Shown: positions 1 to 7,633 of the stretch, one piece after another
Position numbering within the stretch: position 1 is the first letter of the stretch
Layout: every line of letters starts with the position of its first letter
Assembly (NCBI GenBank): GCA_031385445.1
Contig: JANNBM010000033.1
Location: forward strand, 1-21,789
DNA: 21,789 nt
Direction of reading: 5' to 3'
From: CAIYZT01 sp031385445
GTDB lineage: Bacteria; Pseudomonadota; Alphaproteobacteria; Rhodobacterales; Rhodobacteraceae
Notes under the pieces: generated by a model
The model's database searches: none
What the model was told of the DNA's origin: nothing
The model's input: only the letters and a program-made list of their open reading frames with translations
Translations under genes and position numbers: made by a program

Positions 1-1155
1 ATGACCAAACTGCCAACCTGGGCTGATGTCGTTCTGGTGCCGATGATCAGTCTTTTGCTTGCCGCGATCTGTGCGGCGGCGGTCTTGCTTGCCATTGGCC
101 AAAGCCCGGTGCAGGCGCTGTCGGTGATGGTCGATGGGGCCATCGGGTCGGCTTACGGCTGGGGATACACGCTGTATTACGCGACTTCGTTCGTCTTTAC
201 CGGGCTGGCGGTGACGGTGGCGTTTCATGGCGGGCTGTTCAACATCGGCGGCGAGGGGCAGGCGCAACTGGGCGGGCTGGGCGTGGCGATGGTTTGTCTG
301 TTGGTGCCATGGCCGCATTGGACGCTGGCGCTTTTGGCCGCGATGGTGGCAAGTGCGACTTTTGGTGCGGTCTGGGCGGCCATCCCGGCCTATTTGCAGG
401 CCAAACGCGGCAGTCATATCGTGATCACCACGATCATGTTCAACTATATCGCGGCGGCCCTGCTGATTTACCTGCTGGTCAACGTGATGCGTCCAGAGGG
501 CAGCATGGACCCCGCCTCGGCCCGCTTTCCCGATGCGGTGGGCCTGCCCAAATTCCACGACATGCCATTCTTGCAGGACTTGTTCCTGAAATACGGGCCG
601 GACGGCGCGCTGAAACTGTCGAAAGAGGGTCTGCCGACCTATCAGCGCGTTCCGGCGAACGTGACCTTTTTCATCGCACTCGCGGCCTGTCTGGGCGTGT
701 GGCGACTGCTGTGGCATACGCGGCTTGGATATGAGATCCGCGCTTTTGGCAAGCAGGAAAAGGCGGCGAATTATGCCGGGATTTCCAGTTTCAAGATCAT
801 CATGGTGGCGATGATCCTGTCGGGCGGATTGTCCGGGCTTATGGCGATCAACAACGTGATGGGCCAGTCCGAGCGGCTGTTGCAGAACTCGGCCGAAGGG
901 GCGGGGTTTATCGGCATCGCGGTGGCGCTGATGGGGCGCAATCATCCGCTGGGGGTGCTGCTGGCCGCGATATTGTTTGGATTTCTGTATCAGGGCGGGG
1001 CGGCTTTGGGGCTGAACACCACGATCCCGATTGAACTGCGCACCGTGGTGCAGGGGCTGGTGATCTTGTTCACCGGGGCGCTGGACATGATGGTGCGGAT
1101 GCTGCTGGGGTGGTTCTTCCGGCTCAAGGCCGCACCCGTGAAAGGAGCCGCGTGA
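1..1155 (+). CDS. Nucleoside ABC transporter permease (BmpA-type importer, first permease)
   Basis: This 384-residue inner-membrane protein belongs to the BPD_transp_2 permease family. The signature loop GLFNIGGEGQ is at residues 79-88, and hydrophobic segments run through most of the chain (about residues 11-33, 62-77, 93-130, 139-160, 222-236, 265-283 and 300-365). In this subfamily two dissimilar permeases pair with a BmpA/PnrA-like lipoprotein and a double-domain ATPase to import purine or other nucleosides. The ATG is the first base of the window; the N-terminus looks right for the family, so the gene is probably complete. Its stop overlaps the next permease gene, and a purine nucleoside phosphorylase follows, which supports nucleoside as the substrate. 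The ATPase and binding-protein genes are expected just upstream, outside the window. Confidence 0.93.
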   Translation: MTKLPTWADVVLVPMISLLLAAICAAAVLLAIGQSPVQALSVMVDGAIGSAYGWGYTLYYATSFVFTGLAVTVAFHGGLFNIGGEGQAQLGGLGVAMVCLLVPWPHWTLALLAAMVASATFGAVWAAIPAYLQAKRGSHIVITTIMFNYIAAALLIYLLVNVMRPEGSMDPASARFPDAVGLPKFHDMPFLQDLFLKYGPDGALKLSKEGLPTYQRVPANVTFFIALAACLGVWRLLWHTRLGYEIRAFGKQEKAANYAGISSFKIIMVAMILSGGLSGLMAINNVMGQSERLLQNSAEGAGFIGIAVALMGRNHPLGVLLAAILFGFLYQGGAALGLNTTIPIELRTVVQGLVILFTGALDMMVRMLLGWFFRLKAAPVKGAA

Positions 1156-2123
1156 TGGAATACGCAACGCTGCTGCAGGTGCTCGATTCCACGATCCGGC
1201 TGGCAATACCGCTTTTGTTCGCCTGCCTTGCCGGGCTGTATTCCGAACGGGCGGGAATTTTCGATATCGGGCTCGAAGGCAAGATGCTGATGGCGGCGAT
1301 GTCGTCGGCGACGGTGGCGGCGCTGACGGGATCGGTGTGGATCGGGCTTTTGGCGGGCATCGCGGGGTCGATGTTGTTCGCGCTCGTCCACGGTCTGGCC
1401 TCGATCACCTTTCGCGGCAATCAGCTGATTTCAGGCGTGGCGCTGAACTTTGTGGCGTCTGGCATCACGGTGCTGATCGCACAGGATATCTTTGCCCAAG
1501 GCGGGCGCACGGCCCCGCTGGAAGGCGCGGCGCGGTTTTTGCCGATCGATCTGCCCTTTGCCGAGGCTTTGCGCGGCGTACCGGTGCTGGGGCCGCTTTA
1601 TGCCGAGGTGATTTCGGGGCATTCCGCGCTGGTCTATGTCGGCTTTGCGATGGTGCCCCTGACCTGGTGGGTGCTGTTTCGCACCCGGTATGGCCTGCGG
1701 CTGCGGGCGGTGGGGGAAAACCCGGCCTCGGTCGATACGGCGGGGGTTTCGGTGGTGCGCCTGCGCTATTCGGCGGTGATGATCACCGGGGTTCTGTGCG
1801 GGCTGGCGGGGGCCTATATGGCCTGCGGGCTGCAAGCGGGCTTTGGCCGCGAGATGACGGCGGGGCGGGGCTATATCGCGCTGGCGGCCCTGATTTTCGC
1901 CAAGTGGCGGCCGTGGCAGGCGCTGGGCGCGACGATGCTGTTCGGCTTTTTCCAGGCGCTGGCGCTGCGGCCGGATGTGGTCGAGGCGGTGGTGCTTGTC
2001 AAGGTTCCGGTGCCCGCGCTGGACGCGCTGCCCTATATCCTGACGGTGGTTGTGCTGGCAGGGTTGGTGGGCAAGGCTATTCCGCCGCGCGCGGGCGGCG
2101 AGCCTTATGTGAAAGAGCGCTGA
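1155..2123 (+). CDS. Nucleoside ABC transporter permease (second permease)
   Basis: This is the second permease (322 aa) of the same importer. The BPD_transp_2 signature GIFDIGLEGKML lies at residues 34-45, the counterpart of NIGGEGQ in the first permease. The rest is hydrophobic helices ending in a short charged tail. I chose the ATG at 1155 because it overlaps the upstream stop (TGATG) and has AAAGGAG at 1141-1147. A longer reading from 1110 would extend it into the upstream gene for no reason. The overlap implies translational coupling and balanced synthesis of the heterodimeric membrane channel. The phosphorylase gene starts 3 bases after the stop, so transport and nucleoside cleavage are made from one transcript. 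Confidence 0.94.
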   Translation: MEYATLLQVLDSTIRLAIPLLFACLAGLYSERAGIFDIGLEGKMLMAAMSSATVAALTGSVWIGLLAGIAGSMLFALVHGLASITFRGNQLISGVALNFVASGITVLIAQDIFAQGGRTAPLEGAARFLPIDLPFAEALRGVPVLGPLYAEVISGHSALVYVGFAMVPLTWWVLFRTRYGLRLRAVGENPASVDTAGVSVVRLRYSAVMITGVLCGLAGAYMACGLQAGFGREMTAGRGYIALAALIFAKWRPWQALGATMLFGFFQALALRPDVVEAVVLVKVPVPALDALPYILTVVVLAGLVGKAIPPRAGGEPYVKER

Positions 2124-2126
2124 GGG

Positions 2127-2930
2127 ATGCAGAGCCTTGTTGATCTGATCCGCGAACGGGCGGGGACCGCGCCGGTGCGGCTGGGGTTGATCCTTGGGTC
2201 GGGCCTGGGGCATCTGGCGGCGGCGGTGAAGGGGGTGTCGATCCCCTACGCCGATCTGCCGGGCTTCCCGCATGTCGGCGTGTCGGGGCACAACCCGATG
2301 CTGGTGATCGGCGATCTGGAAGGCGTGCGCGTGGCGGTGTTCGGCGCGCGCGAGCACTACTATGAAAACGGCAATCCCGGTGCGATGCGGGTGCCATTGG
2401 AGGTGTTGAAAGCGCTGGGAGGGCAGGCGCTGATTGTGACCAACGCGGCGGGGTCGATGCGGGCGGATATTCCGCCAGGCGATCTGATGCTGCTGTCAGA
2501 CCATATCAATTTTTCGGGCCTGAACCCGTTGATCGGCGAGAAGACCGACGCGCGGTTCGTGCCGATGACCGCTGCCCACGATCCGGGATTGCGGGCGGGG
2601 TTGAAGGCGGCGGCGGGGGCGGTGGGGGTCGGGTTGGCCGAGGGGGTTTATGCCTGGTATTCCGGGCCTTCGTTTGAAACGCCAGCCGAGATCCGCGCGA
2701 TCCGGATTTTGGGCGGCGACGCGGTGGGGATGAGCACGGTTCCCGAAGTGATCCTGGCGCGGTTCTTTGGGCTGCGGGTGGCGGCGATTTCGGTGATCAC
2801 CAACATGGCGGCGGGCATGTCGGACGAGGCGATTTCCCACGCGCACACCAAGGCGATGGCGCCGATTGGGGCGGCAAAGCTGGAGCGGATCTTGCGGCGG
2901 TATATGCGGGATTTGGGAACGCAGACGTAA
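2127..2930 (+). CDS. punA: Purine nucleoside phosphorylase (trimeric, PNP/MTAP family)
   Basis: This 267-aa cytosolic enzyme cleaves purine (deoxy)nucleosides with phosphate to free base and (deoxy)ribose-1-phosphate. The family motifs are all present: phosphate loop GSGLG (24-28), AREHYYE (74-80), TNAAGS (105-110), GPSFET (180-185), GMSTVPE (201-207) and ITN (224-226). The last Asn corresponds to the base-contacting Asn of human PNP. Length and motifs fit the trimeric class rather than the hexameric DeoD class. It is the last gene of the importer operon, starting 3 bp after the permease stop, so imported nucleosides would be cleaved directly. Base preference (hypoxanthine/guanine versus xanthine) cannot be decided from the sequence. 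The downstream gap carries palindromes that may stabilise the 3' end of the message. Confidence 0.93.
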   Translation: MQSLVDLIRERAGTAPVRLGLILGSGLGHLAAAVKGVSIPYADLPGFPHVGVSGHNPMLVIGDLEGVRVAVFGAREHYYENGNPGAMRVPLEVLKALGGQALIVTNAAGSMRADIPPGDLMLLSDHINFSGLNPLIGEKTDARFVPMTAAHDPGLRAGLKAAAGAVGVGLAEGVYAWYSGPSFETPAEIRAIRILGGDAVGMSTVPEVILARFFGLRVAAISVITNMAAGMSDEAISHAHTKAMAPIGAAKLERILRRYMRDLGTQT

Positions 2931-2936
2931 CCTGTC

Positions 2937-2977
2937 GCAGCGGTGCGTGACATCACGCACCCTACCGGTGGTGCCGG
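2937..2977 (-). repeat. REP-like palindromic repeat, copy 1
   Basis: This 41-bp unit is identical to 3170-3210. Its core is a perfect inverted repeat, GGTGCGTGA (2942-2950), a 2-base loop, and TCACGCACC (2953-2961). Read on the minus strand, the stem is preceded directly by GTAG (2962-2965 read as CTAC on plus). GTAG next to a short hairpin is the layout of REP sequences recognised by RAYT transposases. It lies 12 bases after the phosphorylase stop, where REPs commonly sit. The REP assignment is inference; the repeat and palindrome are directly visible. Confidence 0.8.
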
Positions 2978-3133
2978 CGGGCGTTGCTTGCGGGCAGCGA
3001 AGCGCGCAATCGCATACCCAACAGAGCGGGGGGGGTGGCTTGGCCTCCCCCGCTCCCCCGAAGGGGCAGAGAGGTGCCGGGACGATGGGCGCGGGCGCTC
3101 TTGGCGGTTGGGATGCGGGTGAAGGTGACGGCT

Positions 3134-3158
3134 CCCCTCCCCCCGGTGTGGGGAGGGG
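3134..3158. repeat. Perfect G/C hairpin, 9-bp stem
   Basis: CCCCTCCCC (3134-3142) and GGGGAGGGG (3150-3158) form a perfect 9-bp stem around a 7-base loop. No T-run follows, so it is not a standard intrinsic terminator. It sits between the two REP-like copies in a gap with further G/C-rich hairpin-forming text (for example CCCC-GAA-GGGG near 3055-3066). It is probably another intergenic repeat type. Confidence 0.55.
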
Positions 3159-3169
3159 ATGGGGGCGGG

Positions 3170-3210
3170 GCAGCGGTGCGTGACATCACGCACCCTACCG
3201 GTGGTGCCGG
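3170..3210 (-). repeat. REP-like palindromic repeat, copy 2
   Basis: This is identical over 41 bases to 2937-2977 and in the same orientation. The stem halves are 3175-3183 and 3186-3194, and the GTAG flank (minus strand) is at 3195-3198. Identity extends past the hairpin into a further partly palindromic CCGGTGGTGCCGG segment, so the mobile or copied unit is larger than the stem-loop. Confidence 0.8.
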
Positions 3211-3362
3211 TGCCCCACACCGACCTCGCCCCCCTGCGTCGTCCATGACACGCCCACCAACTTATTGCGGGCAAATGAGTCCAGACGGGATCAGGGTTTG
3301 ACAACGCCTTCCCCGTCGCGCATCGATGGAAAAGCAGGCCCTGAACCCCCAAGTTTCCCGAC

Positions 3363-4289
3363 ATGCTTCAACTGTACCTCCCGATTGCCGAGGTTTCGGT
3401 GAATGCCCTGCTTATCCTTGGATTGGGCGGGATTGTCGGCTTTTTGTCGGGGATGTTCGGGGTTGGCGGTGGGTTTCTGATCACACCTTTGCTGCTGTTC
3501 ATGGGCATACCGCCGGGGGTGGCGGTCGCGACGGGGGCCAATCAGGTGGTGGCCTCGTCGATCTCGGGCGTGCTGGCGCAGGTCAAACGCAAAGCGGTGG
3601 ATTTCCGCATGGGGCTGGTGCTTTTGGCGGGGGGCATGGCGGGGTCCTGGGCCGGGGTTTCGGTGTTTTCCTATATGACGCGGCTGGGGCAGGTCGATCT
3701 GTTCGTGCAGCTGTCTTATGTGCTGTTTCTGGGGCTGATCGGCGGGCTGATGTTCATCGAAAGCGCGCGAAGCCTGCTGCGGGCGCGCAATCCGGGCACA
3801 GCGCCGGTGAGACGCAGCCATATGCACACCTGGATTCACGGCCTGCCGTTCAAGATGCGGTTTCGCGCGTCGGGGCTGTATATCTCGGTGCTGCCGCCTT
3901 TGGCGGTGGGGGCGCTCGTCGGGCTTTTGGCGGGGATCATGGGGGTCGGTGGCGGGTTTATTCTGGTGCCCGCGATGATCTATGTTTTGGGCATGCCGAC
4001 CAAGGTGGTGATCGGCACCTCGCTGTTTCAGATCATTTTTGTCACCGGGTTCACCACCATCGTGCATGCGGTCAACAGCCATACGGTCGATATGCTGCTG
4101 GCGCTGTTGTTGATTGTCGGCGGGGTGATCGGCGCGCAGATGGGCGCGGTGGCGGGGACAAAGCTGAAGGCGGAGCAGCTGCGGATTTTGCTTGCGATGC
4201 TGGTCTTGACGGTGGCGATCAAGATTGCCTTTGATCTGCTTTTGCAGCCGGACGAGCTGTTTTCCATTGCGGCGGAGGTGCTGCCATGA
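3363..4289 (+). CDS. TauE/SafE family membrane permease (sulfite/organosulfonate exporter-type)
   Basis: This 308-aa polytopic inner-membrane protein has the internal duplication typical of the family. GVGGGFLITP at residues 33-42 is echoed by GVGGGFILVP at 194-203, each starting one half of the transporter. The family includes sulfite and sulfoacetate exporters of taurine-degrading bacteria, but many members have unknown substrates, and no sulfonate pathway gene is visible here. The ATG at 3363 gives an N-terminus (MLQLYLPIAEVSVN) of normal family length, though no clear Shine-Dalgarno precedes it. The next gene overlaps by 4 bases (ATGA), so the two products probably work together. The substrate is unknown. 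Confidence 0.88.
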   Translation: MLQLYLPIAEVSVNALLILGLGGIVGFLSGMFGVGGGFLITPLLLFMGIPPGVAVATGANQVVASSISGVLAQVKRKAVDFRMGLVLLAGGMAGSWAGVSVFSYMTRLGQVDLFVQLSYVLFLGLIGGLMFIESARSLLRARNPGTAPVRRSHMHTWIHGLPFKMRFRASGLYISVLPPLAVGALVGLLAGIMGVGGGFILVPAMIYVLGMPTKVVIGTSLFQIIFVTGFTTIVHAVNSHTVDMLLALLLIVGGVIGAQMGAVAGTKLKAEQLRILLAMLVLTVAIKIAFDLLLQPDELFSIAAEVLP

Positions 4290-5041
4290 GGTGGGCGCTG
4301 ATCCTGCTCTCGCTCGCCGCTCCGGTTTGGGCCGAGGAATCCATCGTGACCGGGCTGTCGCAAAGCCGGGTCGCGATCACGGCGAATTATGACGGGTCCG
4401 AGATTTTGATCTATGGCGCGGTCAAGCGGGATGCACCGGCCCCGGCGGGCGGGCCGATCGAGGTGATCGTGACGGTCGAGGGGCCATCGACGCCGATGAC
4501 AATCCGGCGCAAGGAGCGGGTGGCAGGGATATGGATCAACCGCGCGTCCATTTTGGTCGATGCGGCGCCAAGTTTTTATGTGGTGGCAAGCAGCGGGCCG
4601 CTGGATACCATCCTGACCGAGACGGAGGATCTGCGGTACAAGATCACCATCCCGCATGCGATCCGGGCCGTCGGCACGACGTCCGAGGCGGTGGATGCCA
4701 AGGATTTCGTGCTGGCGCTGCAGCGGTTGCAGGAAAAGGACGCGCGGTATCGGCTGGACGAGGGCGCGGTGGAGTTGACCGATCAGACGCTGTTTCGCAC
4801 CGATGTGCTGCTGCCGGCCAATCTGACCGAGGGGGATTACCGGGTGCGGCTTTTCCTGCTTCGGGCGGGAAAAGTGGTGGACGAGCAAGAGCGCACGATT
4901 GGGGTGCGCAAGGCGGGGCTTGAGCGGTTTTTGTACAACCTCGCGCATCAGCAGTCGCTTTTGTATGGGGTGATCTCGCTGTTGATGGCGGTGGTGGCGG
5001 GCTGGGCGGCATCGGCCGGGGCGCGGTTCTTGCGCGGCTAA
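4286..5041 (+). CDS. TIGR02186 / Alph_Pro_TM family exported, membrane-anchored protein
   Basis: This 251-aa protein matches my recollection of an alphaproteobacterial family of unknown function. It has a cleavable signal peptide (hydrophobic core at residues 4-13, likely cleavage after the WA at 15-16), then a beta-rich periplasmic domain of about 200 residues (from SRVAITANYDGSEILIYGA onward). A single C-terminal membrane helix is at about 225-246, ending in a short basic tail. The expected topology is a large periplasmic domain anchored by its C-terminus. The start overlaps the TauE/SafE stop (ATGA), and in my experience this pairing recurs, which suggests an accessory subunit or partner of that permease. 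Its stop overlaps the convergent MATE gene by 4 bases. No enzymatic motif is visible. Confidence 0.82.
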   Translation: MRWALILLSLAAPVWAEESIVTGLSQSRVAITANYDGSEILIYGAVKRDAPAPAGGPIEVIVTVEGPSTPMTIRRKERVAGIWINRASILVDAAPSFYVVASSGPLDTILTETEDLRYKITIPHAIRAVGTTSEAVDAKDFVLALQRLQEKDARYRLDEGAVELTDQTLFRTDVLLPANLTEGDYRVRLFLLRAGKVVDEQERTIGVRKAGLERFLYNLAHQQSLLYGVISLLMAVVAGWAASAGARFLRG

Positions 5042-6372
5042 GGGCTTGCGCGCTGGGTGACAGCGCCTGCATCCGCCTGTGCGGCGATGGCCGGGCTTTT
5101 GTGCCAAAGCGTGGCGGCGCGGGCGAGCATAAGGACGATCATGGCCGCCCAAAGCCCGTGATTGCCAAAGTTGGGGATCAGCGCGAACAAGGCGGCGGCA
5201 TAGACAGCAACCGACAAGGCCATCGCGCGCAGCATCGGCCCGGTCAGCATCGCGCCGATATAGATGCCGTCATAGATCCAGCTGGCGACGCCCAGCAGGG
5301 GCATGGCGATCAACCATGGCACGAACAGGCGGGCCTCGGCGCGCACCTCGGGCGCGGTGGTCAGCAGATCGATGATGGGGCCGGAGCCGATCAGAAAGGC
5401 GAGCGACATCAGCGCAGCCCCGGCAAAGCCCCATTGAAACGACAACAGGCAGGCGCGGCGCACTTCGGAGGCGGCGCGCGCCCCGATGGCTTGGCCGACG
5501 AGGGTTTCGGCGGCAAAAGCGATACCGTCGAGGGCGAAGGCGGTGATTTCCAGAAATTGCAGCAGGACATGGTTGGCGGCGAGGGTGACGGTGCCGAAAC
5601 CCGCGCCAAGGAATACAAAGGTGGTGAAGGAGATCTGCAAAAGGACGGTGCGCGCCATGATGTCGCGGCTGGCGCGGAAGGTGGCGCGCAGGGCGGCGCG
5701 GTTGGGCACCCGTGCCCAGGCGGCGCGCAGAAGTGGGCCAAAGGCATCGCGCGCGAGATAAAGGCCAAGCGCAAGCCCGGTCCATTCGGCGATCAAGGTC
5801 GCGCTTGCCACGCCGCCGATGCCCCAGCCAAGCCCGATGACGAACCACAGATCCAGCCCGATGTTCAACCCGTTCTGCCACAGTTGCAACACCAGGACCG
5901 AGCGCGTCCGCTCCATCGCGATCAGCCAGCCCGTAAGCGAATACAGCGCGACGGTCGCGGGCGCCCCCCAGATGCGGATGGCAAGATAGGTTTGGGCGAA
6001 GGATTCAACCTCTGGCGTGGCGGGGACGAGCGAAAACGCCGCCCAGAACAGCGGCCAATGCAGCGCAAGCAGGCCGATACCCGCGATCAGCCCGACGATC
6101 AAGGCGCGCAGCAGGGTCGCCGAAACCTCAACCGCGTCGCCCGCGCCTTTGGCCTGCGCGGCAAGGCCGGAGGTGGACATGCGCAGGAACCCGAACGCCC
6201 AGTAAAGCGTGCCAAGGATCACCGCGCCAAGCCCCACAGCGCCAAGTTGGGCGGCCTGCCCAAGCTGCCCGATCACGGCGGTGTCGACCGCGCCCAGCAG
6301 CGGCACGGTGGCGTTGGAGATAATGATCGGTCCGGCAACGCGCAGAACGCGGGCATGGGTGATGGCGGTCAT
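5038..6372 (-). CDS. MATE family efflux transporter (DinF-like)
   Basis: This 444-aa protein has about 12 hydrophobic helices in two similar halves and matches the multidrug and toxic compound extrusion family, closest in style to the DinF branch. The N-terminal helix holds GPIIISNATVPLLGAVDTAVIGQLG, shown here only by its core AVDTAVIG near residue 30, and the segment FGFLRMSTSGLAAQAKG follows near 60-75. MATE proteins export cationic drugs or metabolites using a Na+ or H+ gradient. I chose the ATG at 6372 because MTAITHARVLRVAG gives the normal family N-terminus; an open frame continues to 6549 but encodes a non-family, hydrophilic extension. No strong ribosome site is seen before 6372. The 3' end overlaps the convergent TIGR02186 gene by 4 bases. 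The substrate is not predictable. Confidence 0.9.
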   Translation of the reverse strand: MTAITHARVLRVAGPIIISNATVPLLGAVDTAVIGQLGQAAQLGAVGLGAVILGTLYWAFGFLRMSTSGLAAQAKGAGDAVEVSATLLRALIVGLIAGIGLLALHWPLFWAAFSLVPATPEVESFAQTYLAIRIWGAPATVALYSLTGWLIAMERTRSVLVLQLWQNGLNIGLDLWFVIGLGWGIGGVASATLIAEWTGLALGLYLARDAFGPLLRAAWARVPNRAALRATFRASRDIMARTVLLQISFTTFVFLGAGFGTVTLAANHVLLQFLEITAFALDGIAFAAETLVGQAIGARAASEVRRACLLSFQWGFAGAALMSLAFLIGSGPIIDLLTTAPEVRAEARLFVPWLIAMPLLGVASWIYDGIYIGAMLTGPMLRAMALSVAVYAAALFALIPNFGNHGLWAAMIVLMLARAATLWHKSPAIAAQADAGAVTQRASP

Positions 6373-6565
6373 TCGGGGGCCTGATGTTGTGGAAACGGCG
6401 GCAGGATCGATCGGGTCAACACGATGTGCTGCTGGCAGCGAAGTGGTTTTGAGGTGGGCGGAACAAAGGGCGATGTCGGGTCTATGGGAGTTGCGGCCGC
6501 TGCGCGATTTGACAGGTTTACGGGGGCTTTCGATGACCGCAACGGTCAACCGCGGTCTTTTGGGG

Positions 6566-7096
6566 TCATTTCAGGAACAAATTCGGGGGGTCCGGCATCA
6601 TCAGATGCACCAGACCAAGCGCATAGGGGCGCGCGACGTTGTCTTGCCAGGCCTCGACCTGCACCGAGGCGAAACGGCGGCCCGAGCGCATGATCCGGGC
6701 GCGGGCATAGGCATCACGCGGCAGGCCCGCGCGCAGATAATCGACGGTGAAGTTTATGGTTTTCGGCAAGATCGGCAAAGCGGCGGGGTCCAGCGCGGCG
6801 GGGCCCTCGCGGCCAGCCTCGAAATCTTCCCAAAGGGTGGCCCATGACAGGCAGATGATCGCCGTCACCTCCAGAAAAGCCGAGGTGACGCCGCCGTGCA
6901 GCGCGGGGATCACCGGGTTGCCGATATGGCTTTCGGCAAAGGGCAGCACGCCCGTCAACTCGTCGCCACGCCGATCAAAGGTGATGCCCAGAAAGCCGAT
7001 ATAAGGAATGCCCGTGGTCAGCCATGCCAAGGCGCCATCCCGGCGGGACTTCACGATTTGAACCGGGTCCGGGGCGGGACGCTTTACTTTGGCCAT
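6566..7096 (-). CDS. PaaI-type hotdog-fold thioesterase (first of a tandem pair)
   Basis: This 176-aa protein has a hotdog-fold acyl-CoA thioesterase pattern. The central-helix motif LHGGVTSAFLE is at residues 66-76 and is followed by a beta-rich half with NFTVDYLRAGLPRD near 125-140. In the PaaI/4HBT-II group the helix normally carries an acidic residue that activates water. Here that position is Glu76, whereas the neighbouring paralogue has Asp. The ATG at 7096 lies inside the end of the upstream thioesterase gene (13-bp overlap), so the two are translated together. Hotdog enzymes of this type hydrolyse acyl-CoA thioesters, often aromatic or medium-chain. The pair could form a heteromer or serve as an overflow valve for the acyl-CoA pathway encoded nearby, but that is inference. 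Confidence 0.86.
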   Translation of the reverse strand: MAKVKRPAPDPVQIVKSRRDGALAWLTTGIPYIGFLGITFDRRGDELTGVLPFAESHIGNPVIPALHGGVTSAFLEVTAIICLSWATLWEDFEAGREGPAALDPAALPILPKTINFTVDYLRAGLPRDAYARARIMRSGRRFASVQVEAWQDNVARPYALGLVHLMMPDPPNLFLK

Positions 7097-7524
7097 GCGC
7101 GCGTGCCCTCGATGGTGAAAGAGCCGGTGCCGGTGGCAACCGGGGTGCCCGTGTCCTCATCGGTCGCGGTGACGCGGATGAAGGCGACCCAGCGGGTGAC
7201 ATGGTAGCATTCAGCATGGGCGGAGATGGTTTGGCCGGGGGTCGCGGCGCGCATATAGTCGATCCGCAGGTCCAGCGTGGCGGTTGAGACAGGGCCCGAG
7301 GGGTGGCACATGACGGCGGCACCGCTGGCCGTGTCCATCAGCGCCGAGACTGCGCCGCCATGCACAACGCGGCTTACCGGATCGCCGATCAGCCGTTCGT
7401 CATAGGGCATTTCGATGGTGGCCCGTCCGCCGCCAAGGCTGGTCAGGTTCATGCCCAAGGCGCGGGCATGGGGGATCGCCTCGATAAACTGGCGCGCGAT
7501 TTTGATGGGATCGTAACCTTGCAT
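7084..7524 (-). CDS. PaaI-type hotdog-fold thioesterase (second of the pair)
   Basis: This 146-aa hotdog thioesterase has the canonical motif VVHGGAVSALMDTASG at residues 53-68; Asp64 is the expected catalytic acid and His55-Gly-Gly starts the central helix. Residues 80-95 (TATLDLRIDYMRAA) form the typical strand pair. I chose the ATG at 7524 because it gives the family N-terminus (MQGYDPIKIARQFIEAIPH). The frame stays open to 7695 but that extension overlaps the divergent regulator. This is the promoter-proximal gene of the two-thioesterase operon. It is divergent from the MerR gene starting at 7634, with a 109-bp shared intergenic region, so the MerR protein may control both directions. Confidence 0.88.
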   Translation of the reverse strand: MQGYDPIKIARQFIEAIPHARALGMNLTSLGGGRATIEMPYDERLIGDPVSRVVHGGAVSALMDTASGAAVMCHPSGPVSTATLDLRIDYMRAATPGQTISAHAECYHVTRWVAFIRVTATDEDTGTPVATGTGSFTIEGTRAWPK

Positions 7525-7633
7525 GATGCGGTATCTATTCCGGCCCGCAGCCTTGGGCGCAAGGGGGGTGTTCGTAATTCTTGCGCCGGGGCGGCATTGG
7601 GGGTTAGGCTTGGTTGTGAAAGAGGCGCGAGAC

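Larger units (their letters stand above)
2931..3362. other. Intergenic region composed of short repeats
   Basis: This is a 432-bp gap without a credible gene. The open frames crossing it on both strands are made of repeat-derived, low-complexity peptides. It contains the two REP-like copies, the 3134-3158 hairpin, and a run of alternating G and C blocks at 3030-3070. A TTGACA hexamer at 3298-3303 could be the -35 box for the downstream permease, but no good -10 box follows at 16-18 bases, so I do not call a promoter. Confidence 0.6.

Noticed and set aside
1431..2357. Long minus-strand open frame opposite the second permease
   Set aside because: It is an antisense shadow of GC-rich genes; the peptide is rich in His, Arg and Pro with no family pattern.
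3134..3158. Intrinsic terminator for the nucleoside operon
   Set aside because: A strong hairpin, but about 200 bases after the last gene and without a T-run on either strand.
3298..3327. Sigma-70 promoter with TTGACA at 3298-3303 for the TauE/SafE gene
   Set aside because: No acceptable -10 hexamer at 16-18 bases (CATCGA or ATCGAT only).
2931..3362. Protein-coding genes in the gap
   Set aside because: All open frames pass through the palindromic repeats and give repeat-derived peptides on both strands.
5101..6384. 427-codon plus-strand frame opposite the MATE gene
   Set aside because: Low-complexity Gly/Asp/Lys/Gln-rich peptide, the usual antisense artefact; the MATE reading shows clear membrane helices and family motifs.
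6373..6549. N-terminal extension of the MATE gene to 6549
   Set aside because: The added 59 residues are hydrophilic and unlike any MATE N-terminus; the ATG at 6372 gives a normal one.
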